From: Streptomyces sp. S465
GTDB lineage: Bacteria; Actinomycetota; Actinomycetes; Streptomycetales; Streptomycetaceae
Direction: 5' to 3'
Assembly: GCF_026898115.1 (NCBI RefSeq)
Contig: NZ_CP114036.1
Span: forward strand, 124,001 to 188,000
Length of the DNA: 64,000 bases
The translations under genes were made by a program, and so were the position numbers. The notes below the pieces were generated by a model. That model had not been told where the DNA came from. It was given only the letters and a program-made list of their open reading frames with translations, and did no database searches. Positions 42,501 to 51,102 of this stretch are shown one piece after another (the stretch's first letter is position 1; each line of letters starts with the position of its first letter).

Positions 42501-44918
42501 GACGGCGGGAGCTGGACGCGCTGCGCCCGCGGCACGGCCCTTGCCGCGGAGACGGACGTCGCGCCGCCGCCTTCGGCCGAGTCCCCGCACACCATCCGGT
42601 CGCGCTGCCCCACCCGCGTCACAGCGGATGAGCACTACGACGGTTACGCGCGGCGCGGCATCGACTACGGTCCCGCCTTCCGTCAGGTGGCGCAGATGTG
42701 GACCGGTGACGCCGAGGCGCTCGGGCGGATCTCCCTGTCCGGCTCCCCGGCCGGTTACCTGTGCCACCCGGCGCTGCTGGACTCCTGCTTCCAGGTGCTG
42801 GGCGCCCTCGTGCCGGACCAGGGTCCGCCCGCCCCCGTCGTACCGGTGGGCGTCGGCCGGATGCGCGTGTACCGGCGGCCCGGGGACCAGGTGTGGGTGC
42901 ACGCCCGCCTCAGCGACACCGGCGACACCGGCGATCTCCGTGTCCTCGACGACGACGGGCAGGTGCTCATCGAGGTCGACCAGCTCGCGGTACGGCGGCT
43001 GGCCGCCGCGCCTTCCCTGCGGGAGGTGTGCTACGAGGTGGCCTGGCGCCCGGTGGAACGGCCCGCGCTTCCGTCCGCCGCCCGCCCCGCGAGCGGCCCG
43101 TGGCTGGTGCTGGCCGACCGGTCGGGCGTGGGGACGGCGCTGGTGTCCCTGCTGGAGGCGCGGGGTGAGGAATGCGCCGTGGTCCAGGCGCACGAGATGG
43201 ACCCGGCCGACGACGCGGCGTGGGAAAGCCTGCTGGACCGGGTCCTGGATGAGCGGCGGGAGTGCGCCGGAGTGGTGCACCTGTGGAGCCTGGATACCAC
43301 CCCCACCGGGCACACCACCGCACAGACACTCATGGCGGACCAGCGCCTGACCGGCCTGAGCACGCTGAGCCTGGTCCGGGCCCTCGCGCGTCGCCGATGG
43401 CGCGACCATCCCCGGCTGTGGCTGGTCACCGCCGGGGCGCAGGACGCCGGTGGCACACCGGTCGCGGTGTCCCAGGCTCCGCTGTGGGGACTGGCCAGGA
43501 CACTCGGCCTGGAGCACCCCGAGGTGGCCTGCACCCGGGTGGACCTGGCCCCGCGGCCGGAAGCCGACCAGGCAGCCCGGGACCTGGTGCTGGAGTTGAC
43601 CGCCCCCGACGGCGAGGACGAGATCGCCCTGCGGCCCGCCGGACGCTACGCCGCCCGGCTCCTGCGGTCCTCACCCGGCGCCGTGGCCACCCAGCCGGCG
43701 TTCACTTCCGAGGGCACCTTCCTGATCACCGGCGGTCTGGGCGGCCTGGGCCTGGGCCTGGCCGAATGGCTGGCCGCACACGGTGTCCGGCACCTGGTGC
43801 TGACCGGCCGGAGCGCCCCCTCCCCGGAAGCCCGGCAGCGGCTCGCGTCGCTCACCGCGTCCGGCACCGAGATCGTCGTCCACACCGCCGACGTGACCCG
43901 CCGTGAGGATCTGGCCCGCGTGCTCGCCGACATCGACACCCGGCTCCCACCGCTGCGCGGTGTCGTGCACGCGGCCATGGTGCTGGATGACCGCACCGTC
44001 ATGGAACTCGACGCCGAGCGATACGACCGCGTCATGGCGCCCAAGGTGCAGGGCGCCTGGAATCTGCACGAGCTGACCTGGGACCGGCAGCTGGACCACT
44101 TCGTGCTGTACTCCTCGGCCGCGACCCTCCTCGGATCGCCCGGCCAGGCAAACTACGCCGCGGCCAACGCCTTCCTCGGCGCCCTCGCCCGGCACCGGCG
44201 GTCACTCGGCGCCCCCGCCCTGTGCATCGACTGGGGGCTGTTCTCCCAGGCGGGCATCATGGCCGGACGCGACAGGGACGGGCAACGGCTGGCACACCGC
44301 GGCATCGGCACACTCACCCCCGAGGATGGCACCGAGATCCTCGGCCACCTGCTGCCCGGCACCACCGCGCACCTGGCGGCCCTGCGGGTGAACCTGCGGC
44401 AGTGGCTGGAGTTCTACCCGGCCGCCGCCAGAGCGTCGCTCTTCACCGAACTGCGCGGCGAGGAATGGGCCACACCGCCTGACCCGGCGGCCGACCCGGA
44501 TCTTGCCGCCCGGCTGCGCGACGCGGCCCCCGCCCAGCGCCGCCGCCTGGTCCAGGAAGCGGTCACCGGACAGCTGGGGAAGATCATGCGGATCGACGCG
44601 GCACGGATCGACACGACCGCCGCGTTCACCAGCATGGGCATCGACTCGCTGATGGCACTGGAACTCCGCAACCGTCTGGAGTCGGTCTTCGGCATCCGGC
44701 TGCCGGTAACGGCGCTGTTCGCCTCCCCGACCGTGGCCGATCTGGCCGAGCAGGTCGTTGCGCTGCTCGGCATCGCCGAAGAGACCCCAGGACCCGTCGC
44801 GCGGGAGACCCCGGGGAAGGCCGCCGAAGCGGCCCCGGGAGACCTCGATGAGCTGGGAACCGACGCGTTGCTCGCGCTGATCGACGACGCGGTCGACCGG
44901 ATAGAAGGAGGCGAATAG
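39573..44918 (+). CDS. Type I polyketide synthase, KS-AT-DH-KR-ACP
   Basis: The ATG at 39573 overlaps the previous stop and gives 1781 residues. A coiled-coil docking helix (QALVTIRKLQAQLAAEQRAK) precedes the KS (Cys186, His321, His361). AT from about 530 has GHSMGE (Ser623) and VASHS at 723, a form seen in iterative and mycobacterial-type ATs and not decisive between extenders. DH has an intact HxxxGxxxxP (His914, DHRVGGSAILP) and Asp1070 (HPALLDSCFQ). KR has GGLGGLGLGL at about 1385, an LDD motif (VLDDRT, B-type) and Tyr1528 in QANYAAANAF, and looks active. ACP Ser1692 lies in GIDSLMALEL. There is no ER or TE. Size and domain order match 6-methylsalicylate-type synthases, but the docking ends place it in a chain. 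It would add one or more units reduced to an alkene. Confidence 0.93.
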   Translation: MSEQLPAVKQALVTIRKLQAQLAAEQRAKSEPIAIIGMGCRFPGGVTDPEGFWRLVDGGVDAVTEVPADRWRGGAVRWGAFLSDVDAFDAAFFGITPREAAAMDPQQRLLLEVAWGALENAGLPPDRLAGSRTGVFVGVVVNDYDKLSTGARDIYTVTGNGHSFPAGRLSYVLGLEGPSMAVDTACSSSLVAVHLACQSLRSGESTTALAGGVNLMLAPDMTDMMATAQALSPDGRCKTFDARANGYVRGEGCGVLVLKRLSDAVADGDPIHAVIRGSAVNSDGRSSGLTAPNVSAQRDLLRQALRTAGAQASDIGYVETHGTGTPLGDPIEVDALSDVLGAPRPDSSRCVLGAVKTNIGHLEAAAGVAGIIKAVLALRHDRIPANLHLRTPNPRIDLTSTALTLAGEPTPWPKREGRARMAGVSSFGISGTNAHLVLADPPAEAAPAAPHPQPPAGRAVLVPLSARDTGALGRLTDTWRDLLAGKPENVADLAYTAAVRRQHHPHRAAFLLTGQAEPRLVTTTAPQPSKVVFVFPGQGSQWLGMGRDLYAHEPVFRQTFVACDEAVRAETGWSLIEELHADAAASRLERIDVVQPLLFAMQVSLAALWRAAGVEPDAVVGHSMGEVAAAHVAGALTLTDAARIICRRSRLMRRLSGQGAMLLVDLPAEDVQRALSPYADRVSVAAGNSRRTTVVSGDRDAVEELRAQWADADVFCRLIKVEVASHSPQVEVLDEDLRQALAELEPATAKVRMYSTVLARDCDGSELGPDYWLRNLRAPVLFSQAVGALMAEGDTVFVEIAPHPVLLPAIEEDGGRVLPSSRRDHDERSVFLESLACLYTAGHTIDWRALHPGGGRCVDLPPYPFQRERYWVDTAPPPHPTTGHPLLGEPVSPATAPGTRIRQRTLRLPYLADHRVGGSAILPAAAYLEMALSAARTPPLLRDVSFEQMAVLDQDGTGTVQLVQEQATFTIFARAADGGSWTRCARGTALAAETDVAPPPSAESPHTIRSRCPTRVTADEHYDGYARRGIDYGPAFRQVAQMWTGDAEALGRISLSGSPAGYLCHPALLDSCFQVLGALVPDQGPPAPVVPVGVGRMRVYRRPGDQVWVHARLSDTGDTGDLRVLDDDGQVLIEVDQLAVRRLAAAPSLREVCYEVAWRPVERPALPSAARPASGPWLVLADRSGVGTALVSLLEARGEECAVVQAHEMDPADDAAWESLLDRVLDERRECAGVVHLWSLDTTPTGHTTAQTLMADQRLTGLSTLSLVRALARRRWRDHPRLWLVTAGAQDAGGTPVAVSQAPLWGLARTLGLEHPEVACTRVDLAPRPEADQAARDLVLELTAPDGEDEIALRPAGRYAARLLRSSPGAVATQPAFTSEGTFLITGGLGGLGLGLAEWLAAHGVRHLVLTGRSAPSPEARQRLASLTASGTEIVVHTADVTRREDLARVLADIDTRLPPLRGVVHAAMVLDDRTVMELDAERYDRVMAPKVQGAWNLHELTWDRQLDHFVLYSSAATLLGSPGQANYAAANAFLGALARHRRSLGAPALCIDWGLFSQAGIMAGRDRDGQRLAHRGIGTLTPEDGTEILGHLLPGTTAHLAALRVNLRQWLEFYPAAARASLFTELRGEEWATPPDPAADPDLAARLRDAAPAQRRRLVQEAVTGQLGKIMRIDAARIDTTAAFTSMGIDSLMALELRNRLESVFGIRLPVTALFASPTVADLAEQVVALLGIAEETPGPVARETPGKAAEAAPGDLDELGTDALLALIDDAVDRIEGGE

Positions 44919-44921
44919 CCG

Positions 44922-47900
44922 GTGAGCGACCACCAGGACATCGAGGCCACGTACCGGTCGCGGCTGCTGAAGGCGGCCACCGCACTGCGCGAGATGGAAA
45001 AGCGCATCGGACAACTCCAGCGGCGGGACAGCGAACCGGTCGCCGTGATCGGCATGGGCTGCCGCTTCCCCGGCGGCGCCGACCGCCCCGCAAACTACTG
45101 GCGGATGCTGTCGGAGGGAACCGACCCGGTCTCGGCACGCCCCGCCCGCTCCCCAGCGGACGGGGAGGCAGCAGACGCCCCGCTCCCGGGGGCGGAATGG
45201 GGCGCCTTCATCCCGGACACGGACACCTTCGACGCCGCGTTCTTCGGCATCTCCCCACGCGAAGCGGCCCAGATGGACCCCCAGCAGCGGCTGCTCCTCG
45301 AAGTGGCCTGGGAAGCGCTCGAAGACGCCGGAACCGTCCCCCAACAGCTCGCCGGCAGCGACACCGGCGTGTTCATGGGCATGAGCACCAACGACTACCT
45401 CCTGCTCAGCAACGAAGCAGGCGCCCGGGACGGCTACACCGGCACCGGCACCGCCCACTGCTTCGGGCCCGGCCGCCTGTCCTACGTCCTGGGACTGCGC
45501 GGACCGAGCATGGCGATCGACACCGCGTGCTCCTCCTCGCTGGTGGCCATACATCTGGCCATGCGCAGCCTGCGCAGCAAGGAAAGCTCCCTCGCCCTGG
45601 CCGGCGGGGTGAACCTCATCCTCACCGACACCACCACCGAGATGGTGGCCGACCTGCAGGCCCTCTCCCCCGACGGCCGCTGCCGCACCTTCGATGCACA
45701 GGCAGGCGGTTTCGTCCGCGGCGAGGGCTGCGGAGTGGTGATACTCAAACGGCTCTCGGACGCCCTCGCCGCCCGGGACCGGGTACTGGCCGTCCTGCAC
45801 GGCAGCGCGGTCAACTCCGACGGACGGTCGGTGGGGCTGACCGCCCCCAACCTCGCGGCACAGCGCGAGGTACTGCGCACAGCACTGGCCGACGCGCACA
45901 TCTCCGCCTCCGACATCAGCTACGTGGAAACCCACGGCACCGGAACACCGCTGGGCGATCCGATCGAGGTGCAGGCGCTGGCGGACGTCCTGGGCGCCCC
46001 GCGGCCGGACGGGTCCCGCTGCGTCCTCGGGGCGGTGAAGAGCAACATCGGACACCTGGAAGCGGCGGCGGGCATCGCCGGCCTGATCAAAGCCATCCTC
46101 GCGCTGCACCACCAGGAAATACCGGGCAACCTGCACTTCAACACGCTCAATCCCAGAATCTCCCTCGCCGGCACACCGCTTGAGATTCCCACCGGCTCCG
46201 TGCCCTGGCCCGCGGGCGAGCGCCCCCGGCTCGCCGGTGTCAGCTCCTTCGGCATGAGCGGCACCAACGCACACGTCATCCTCGGCGAAGCACCCGAGGC
46301 CGAGCCGGCCGAAGACGCCACGGACACCAATCCCGCCGGGCAGCGCCGGGCGCCGGGCTCCCCGGTGCTGCTGCCGCTGTCCGCCCGCACCCCCGAGGCC
46401 CTGACCGATCTGACACAGGCGTACGCGGACACCCTCGCCCAGACCGCCGACAGCGACCTGCGGTCCCTCGCCTGCACCGCCGCGACCCGGCGCCAGCACC
46501 ACCCGCACCGGCTCGCCGTCGTCGGCACGACCGCGACCGAACTCGCCGACGCACTGCGCACCGCCGCCGCCACGGCGCCCGCCGCCGCCACCAGCCCCAC
46601 ACTCACCTTCGTCTTCTCCGGCCAGGGCACACAGTGGGCCGGCATGGCAGCCGAACTCCGGGCCAAGGAGGCGGTGTTCGCCGCCGCACTCGCCGAGTGC
46701 GACCGGCTGATCGCCCTACACGCCCCCATCTCCGTGCTGGAGGAACTCGATGCGCCCGCTCGCCTGCACCTGACCGACGTCGCCCAACCCGCCATCTTCG
46801 CCGTGCAGGTGGCGCTGGCGGCGCTGCTCGCCTCCTGGGGAGTCGAACCCGACGCCGTGATCGGCCACAGCGTCGGCGAGATCGCGGCCGCTCACCTCTC
46901 CGGCGCACTGGACCTTCCCGAAGCCGCCCGCCTGGCCGTACTGCGCGGCCGGGCCATGGCGCAAGGACATGGGCGCGGCGCGATGTCCGCCGTCGCACTC
47001 GGGCCGGAGGAGACAGCCGCCGAGCTGTCCGCCATGGACACCGGCGTCGTCGTGGCCGCGGTCAACGACGACCATTCCGTCGTACTGTCCGGAGACGCCG
47101 ACGAGCTCGCCGCCGTCGTGGCACACCTGCAACAGCGCGGTGCGCGCTGCCGCGCACTGGACGTCGACTACGCCTTCCACTCACCCCAGATGGCCCCGAT
47201 GGCCGAACAGTTCGCCCACGACCTCGGCCACGTCACCACACAGCCAGGCAGCCGGCCGCTGTACAGCACCGTCCACGGCAAACGCTGCACGGGAGAAGAA
47301 CTGACCGCCGCGTACTGGGCGGACAACATACGGCAACCGGTGCTGTTCGCGGAGGCGGTACGGGCCGCGGGCACCGACGGGCACACCGTCTTCCTCGAAG
47401 TGACACCGCACTCGGTCCTGTCCGGCCACCTCAGCAACCTCCAGCCGCAGGCCACCGTGATCCCCACCCTCAGGCGGAACCGGCCAGAGGTGCCGGCCAT
47501 GCTCACCGCCCTGGGCGCCCTCCACACCAGCGGCTGCCCGGTGGACTTCGCCGCCCTGTACCCCGAACGTCCCCGCCCGGTGACCCTGCCCACCTACCCG
47601 TGGCAGCGCAGACGCCACTGGCTGCACACCCCGCCCGCATCCACCACGGCCACGGCCACTGCTGCTGCCCGGCATCCGCTGCTCGGCACCCGGCTGGACA
47701 TCGCGGGCACCTGGGCGGTGTTCGAGACGCGGTGGGCCGCGGTGGACGAACCCCTGATACACAAAGCCGTGCAGGCGGCAGCGGAAGCGGCCTGGGACGC
47801 CGGGCCGGTGCGGATCGAGGACTTCACCATCCAGGGAACCCCTCCCGCGCCGGGCCGGGTCCAGCTCGTAGTCAGCGGCTCCCCCCAGGACGGTGCCGTG

Positions 47901-48287
47901 GTGACCGTCCACGGCCGGGGGGACGACGGCAGGTGGACACCGTGCGCCACCGCACGCGCCCAGGCGCAGTCCGCCGGCGCCTCATGGCCCCAGGAGCTGC
48001 TCGCCCTGCCCGCCGACCAGCGCGAGGACGCCATCGCCCTGGCCGTACGCACCGACACCGCGACCGTCCTGCAACTGCCCTCGCCCTCCGAGGTCGGGGA
48101 CGATCAGCCGCTGATGGACCTGGGCATGGACTCGCTGATGACCGTACAGCTGCGGCACGAGCTGGCCGCGCGCACAGGGTGGGCGCTCCCCTCGACACTC
48201 GCGTTCGACCACCCCACCCCCCGGGCCATCGCCCGCTACCTGATGGACGTACTCGACGCCGGCGGAATCCAGGAGGACACACCATGA
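44922..48287 (+). CDS. Type I polyketide synthase, KS-AT-(residual DH)-ACP
   Basis: The GTG at 44922 (AGAAGGAGG upstream) lies three bases after the previous stop; 1121 residues. The N-terminal docking coiled coil (YRSRLLKAATALREMEKRIG) leads into the KS (Cys203 in DTACSSS; ETHGTGT; SNIGHLEA). AT has GHSVGE (Ser650) and DYAFHSPQM at 750, usually a malonyl-CoA motif. Between AT and ACP are about 150 residues that start like a DH (HPLLGTRLDI) and contain GPVRIEDFTIQG, but the catalytic His region and the second hot-dog half are gone, so no dehydration is expected. ACP Ser1071 lies in GMDSLMTVQL. There is no thioesterase, reductase or condensation-type release domain. It adds a beta-keto unit. 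The ATGA overlap couples it to the GST gene. Confidence 0.92.
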   Translation: MSDHQDIEATYRSRLLKAATALREMEKRIGQLQRRDSEPVAVIGMGCRFPGGADRPANYWRMLSEGTDPVSARPARSPADGEAADAPLPGAEWGAFIPDTDTFDAAFFGISPREAAQMDPQQRLLLEVAWEALEDAGTVPQQLAGSDTGVFMGMSTNDYLLLSNEAGARDGYTGTGTAHCFGPGRLSYVLGLRGPSMAIDTACSSSLVAIHLAMRSLRSKESSLALAGGVNLILTDTTTEMVADLQALSPDGRCRTFDAQAGGFVRGEGCGVVILKRLSDALAARDRVLAVLHGSAVNSDGRSVGLTAPNLAAQREVLRTALADAHISASDISYVETHGTGTPLGDPIEVQALADVLGAPRPDGSRCVLGAVKSNIGHLEAAAGIAGLIKAILALHHQEIPGNLHFNTLNPRISLAGTPLEIPTGSVPWPAGERPRLAGVSSFGMSGTNAHVILGEAPEAEPAEDATDTNPAGQRRAPGSPVLLPLSARTPEALTDLTQAYADTLAQTADSDLRSLACTAATRRQHHPHRLAVVGTTATELADALRTAAATAPAAATSPTLTFVFSGQGTQWAGMAAELRAKEAVFAAALAECDRLIALHAPISVLEELDAPARLHLTDVAQPAIFAVQVALAALLASWGVEPDAVIGHSVGEIAAAHLSGALDLPEAARLAVLRGRAMAQGHGRGAMSAVALGPEETAAELSAMDTGVVVAAVNDDHSVVLSGDADELAAVVAHLQQRGARCRALDVDYAFHSPQMAPMAEQFAHDLGHVTTQPGSRPLYSTVHGKRCTGEELTAAYWADNIRQPVLFAEAVRAAGTDGHTVFLEVTPHSVLSGHLSNLQPQATVIPTLRRNRPEVPAMLTALGALHTSGCPVDFAALYPERPRPVTLPTYPWQRRRHWLHTPPASTTATATAAARHPLLGTRLDIAGTWAVFETRWAAVDEPLIHKAVQAAAEAAWDAGPVRIEDFTIQGTPPAPGRVQLVVSGSPQDGAVVTVHGRGDDGRWTPCATARAQAQSAGASWPQELLALPADQREDAIALAVRTDTATVLQLPSPSEVGDDQPLMDLGMDSLMTVQLRHELAARTGWALPSTLAFDHPTPRAIARYLMDVLDAGGIQEDTP

Positions 48288-48946
48288 AGGTCTACGGAAC
48301 GACCACCAGCGCCTGCACACACAAGGTCTTGATGGTGCTGGCCGAGAAAGGCTGCGAAGCGGAACTGGTCGAAGTCAGCGTGCTCAAAGGCGAGGACAAG
48401 TCCCCCGAGCACCGGGTCCGCCAGCCCTTCGGGGAGATCCCCGTCCTGGAGGACGACGGCTACCTGCTGTATGAGTCCCGGGCCATCATCCGCTACCTGG
48501 ACCAGCGGCTCCCGGGCCCCTCACTGACCCCCGCCGACCTCCGCTCGCGGGGACTGATGGAGCAGTGGATCAGCATCGAGCAGTCCTACGTCAGTGGTCC
48601 GGTATGGGAACTGGTCAGGTCAGGTCCCGTCTACGACGTAATCCGCAACAGCCCGGGAGCCGCGCTGATGCCGCCCCCGCCGGACGCGGCGGCCATCACC
48701 GCGGCCCGAGCCGAACTCGCCCAGGCCTTCGACGTCGCCGACACCCGTCTGGCCGAACACCCCTACCTGGCCGGCCCCGACTTCTCCCTCGCCGAGATCA
48801 CCTGGCTGCCCTACCTCCAGTACCTGTTCGCCTCCGGCGGCGGCGACCTGGTCACCCAACGCCCCCACCTGGCCCGATGGTGGCAGCAGATCAGCAACCG
48901 CCCCACCTGGCAGGCCGTCGGCAAGGTACTGGACCGGCCCGAATGA
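48284..48946 (+). CDS. Glutathione S-transferase-like protein (zeta / maleylacetoacetate isomerase-like)
   Basis: The ATG at 48284 overlaps the stop of the third synthase; 220 residues. The N-terminal thioredoxin fold has the zeta-like active site TTTSACTHKVLMVLAEKG (Ser-x-Cys) and the gamma-Glu-binding segment GEIPVLEDDGYLLYESRAII with the cis-Pro and the ES pair. The C-terminal helical domain follows (LAEHPYLAGPDFSLAEITWL). Zeta GSTs isomerise cis double bonds of maleylacetoacetate. Actinomycetes use mycothiol rather than glutathione, so the thiol cofactor is open. In this operon it may isomerise a double bond or add a thiol to the polyketide. Confidence 0.85.
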   Translation: MKVYGTTTSACTHKVLMVLAEKGCEAELVEVSVLKGEDKSPEHRVRQPFGEIPVLEDDGYLLYESRAIIRYLDQRLPGPSLTPADLRSRGLMEQWISIEQSYVSGPVWELVRSGPVYDVIRNSPGAALMPPPPDAAAITAARAELAQAFDVADTRLAEHPYLAGPDFSLAEITWLPYLQYLFASGGGDLVTQRPHLARWWQQISNRPTWQAVGKVLDRPE

Positions 48947-50142
48947 ACACCTACGACCTGTGGAGCGACCACACCAGCGCCGACCCGCTGCCCACCCTCG
49001 CCCGGATGCGTTCCGACGCACCCGCCATACGACTGTTCAACCCATACCAGGGCGCACCTGAGTGGTGGGTGACCCGGTACGACGACGTGGCCGCCCTCCT
49101 CCACGACCCGCGCTTCAGCAGAGACAAACGCAAACTCTCCGAGCAGGCCCGCGCCCGCTACTTCCGGGTGACCGAACTGGACCAGCTCGACCAGCACGTG
49201 CTCTACTCCGACCCTCCCGAACACACCCGACTCCGCTCCCTGGTCGGCAAAGCCTTCACCCCACGCCGCATCGCCGACCTGACACCGCGCATCGAAGAGG
49301 CCGTCGAAAGGCTGCTGGACCAGGCAGAACAGCACGACACCACCGACCTGCTGGAGACCCTCGCCTTCCGGCTCCCCCTCGCCGTCCTCACCGAACTGAT
49401 CGGCATCCCCGAAGAAGACCGGGAGAAGTTCCGCGAGTGGACGGGCATCCTGGTGGCCCCCGCCGACTTCACCGCCCTGGCACGGATGGCCACCGAGTTC
49501 CAGGAGTACCTGGAACGGTTCCTCGCCCAGCGCCGCACCAGCCCCCGCCCAGACCTCACCAGCGCGCTGATCGCAGCCGAGGAGAGCGGCGAGCGGCTGA
49601 CCCCGGCCGAGCTGATGAGCATGGTCTTCCTCCTCATCGCGGCGGGCTTCGAAACCACCGGCAACCTCATCGGCAACAGCGTATGGGCCCTCCTGACACA
49701 CCCCGACCAGCTCAGGCGCCTGCGCGCCGACCCCGCTCTGACCGGCTCCGCGGTCGAAGAAGTCCTGCGCTACTGCCCACCGGTGAAAAACACCACCGGT
49801 GCCTTCCCCCTGGAAGACACCGAATTTTGCGGAGTGACCATCCCGGCGGAAGAAATGATCGTCGGCTCCCTCCTCTCCGCACACCACGACCCCACCCACT
49901 TCCCCGACCCCGGGCGCTTCGACATCACCCGCACACCCAACCGCCACCTCGCCTTCGGCCACGGCATCCACTTCTGCCTGGGCGCCGCACTCGCCCGCCT
50001 GGAAACCACCATCACCCTCAACGCACTCCTGCGCCGCTACCCCCACCTCACCCTCGCCGCCGACCCCGACACACTGCGCTGGAAAGACGGCGTATTCGTC
50101 CGAGGCATGGAAACCCTGCCCGTCACCTGGGGAGACCGGTAA
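48943..50142 (+). CDS. Cytochrome P450
   Basis: The ATG at 48943 overlaps the GST stop (ATGA); 399 residues, a normal bacterial P450 size. The I-helix reads FLLIAAGFETTGNLIGNSVW with AGxET at the oxygen-activation site. The K-helix ExxR is EEVLR. The heme loop is AFGHGIHFCLGAALARLE with the Cys ligand. It resembles the CYP105/CYP107 group that hydroxylates or epoxidises Streptomyces polyketides. It needs ferredoxin and reductase partners encoded elsewhere. Coupling to the synthase operon makes it a tailoring enzyme. Confidence 0.95.
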   Translation: MNTYDLWSDHTSADPLPTLARMRSDAPAIRLFNPYQGAPEWWVTRYDDVAALLHDPRFSRDKRKLSEQARARYFRVTELDQLDQHVLYSDPPEHTRLRSLVGKAFTPRRIADLTPRIEEAVERLLDQAEQHDTTDLLETLAFRLPLAVLTELIGIPEEDREKFREWTGILVAPADFTALARMATEFQEYLERFLAQRRTSPRPDLTSALIAAEESGERLTPAELMSMVFLLIAAGFETTGNLIGNSVWALLTHPDQLRRLRADPALTGSAVEEVLRYCPPVKNTTGAFPLEDTEFCGVTIPAEEMIVGSLLSAHHDPTHFPDPGRFDITRTPNRHLAFGHGIHFCLGAALARLETTITLNALLRRYPHLTLAADPDTLRWKDGVFVRGMETLPVTWGDR

Positions 50143-50204
50143 AACACCACCACCACGACAGCCCCCCTCCCGGGGCTTCAACCCGACCACAAACGCGGAG
50201 CAAG

Positions 50205-50837
50205 GTGAAAACGGTGCAGATACGTCAGGCAACACCGGACGACATCGAAGCCATCATGGCCGTGGAACAAGACTGGGAAGAATCACAACGCGCAACCCGC
50301 GAACACATGCTCACCCGCCTGCGCGTCTTCCCCGAAGGCTTCTGGCTCTTCAACAACACCGACGGGGAAACCGTGGGAACCCTCATGGGCTTCCCCCTCC
50401 ACTACTCCCCCGCCACAGTATCCGAACTCAGCAGCTGGGACGCCGTCACCAACCACGGCCACTACCCCGACATCGACCTCACCACAGCCAACGCGCTCTA
50501 CCTCGCCTCCGGATCACTCAAGCGCTCCGCCAGAGGCGGCACAGCCTACGCAGCCATGATGGAAACCCCAGTCGGCCTCGCCCAACGCCTCGGCCTCGAC
50601 TACGTGCTCGCCGGCGCCAAAATCCCCGGCTATGACGCCTACTGCCGCCGATACGGCGAAATCGACGCGCGCGACTACGCCTTCAAGGAACTCAACGGCT
50701 GCCTCATCGACCCGTTCCTGGAGATGTACCGGGGCCACCACTACACCGTCCCCGACCGCGATCACATCATCCCCGACTACTACCCCGACCCGCCCAGCCG
50801 CGACTACGGAGCCCTCGTCGTACGCCACATACAATAA
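50205..50837 (+). CDS. GNAT family acyltransferase
   Basis: GTG at 50205 is used here; GTG at 50214, with AAGG eight bases upstream, is equally plausible. The protein has about 210 residues and begins VQIRQATPDDIEAIMAVEQD, the usual first strand and helix of the GNAT fold. It continues with FWLFNNTDGETVGTLMGFPL and the acetyl-CoA region LYLASGSLKRSARGGTAYAA, then GLDYVLAGAKIPGYDAYCRR. It lies 62 bases after the P450 and ends the polyketide operon. Since no thioesterase is present, acyl transfer from the synthase to a small acceptor is a possible role, besides simple acetylation. That is inference. Confidence 0.75.
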   Translation: MKTVQIRQATPDDIEAIMAVEQDWEESQRATREHMLTRLRVFPEGFWLFNNTDGETVGTLMGFPLHYSPATVSELSSWDAVTNHGHYPDIDLTTANALYLASGSLKRSARGGTAYAAMMETPVGLAQRLGLDYVLAGAKIPGYDAYCRRYGEIDARDYAFKELNGCLIDPFLEMYRGHHYTVPDRDHIIPDYYPDPPSRDYGALVVRHIQ

Positions 50838-50859
50838 ATCCATTCCATCCAGCTCACGT

Positions 50860-51102
50860 CTCACAGCCGCTCACGGATGCGGACAGGGGCACCCCGTCCG
50901 GGCGTACCACCCGGAGGTGAACGTCTTGCCCTTCACATTCGGAAGGGCCTGCTGGAGCAGCGGCTTGAGGGTTTCGGTGGGGCGCGTCGATGCCACGGCC
51001 GCGGTCGGCGTCTTGGCATGGGCGGTCTGGTCCGAGGACGAGCAGGCCGTGGCCGCGCGTGGTGACGGCCAGCAGGCCACCGGCGATCCGTATCCCGATC
51101 AC
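50860..51102 (-). pseudogene. N-terminal remnant of a secreted cupin protein
   Basis: A GTG at 51100-51102 overlaps the stop of the upstream oxidoreductase gene and starts IGIRIAGGLLAVTTRGHGLL, a signal-peptide-like run. In the next frame the text becomes TETLKPLLQQALPNVKGKTF followed by TS, which is the conserved start of small cupin-domain proteins that precedes the metal-binding PHRH segment. The cupin barrel is missing because the sequence ends near 50870, next to the polyketide operon. It is both truncated and frameshifted. Confidence 0.55.

Noticed and set aside
44202-46508. 768-codon minus-strand open frame opposite synthases two and three
   Set aside because: It crosses the boundary between two real plus-strand genes and has no recognisable protein text.
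48284-48946. Assigning the GST to homogentisate/tyrosine degradation together with the FAH gene at 8.4 kb
   Set aside because: The two are 39 kb apart, the FAH protein is of the short acylpyruvase size, there is no homogentisate dioxygenase, and the GST overlaps the PKS stop codon.
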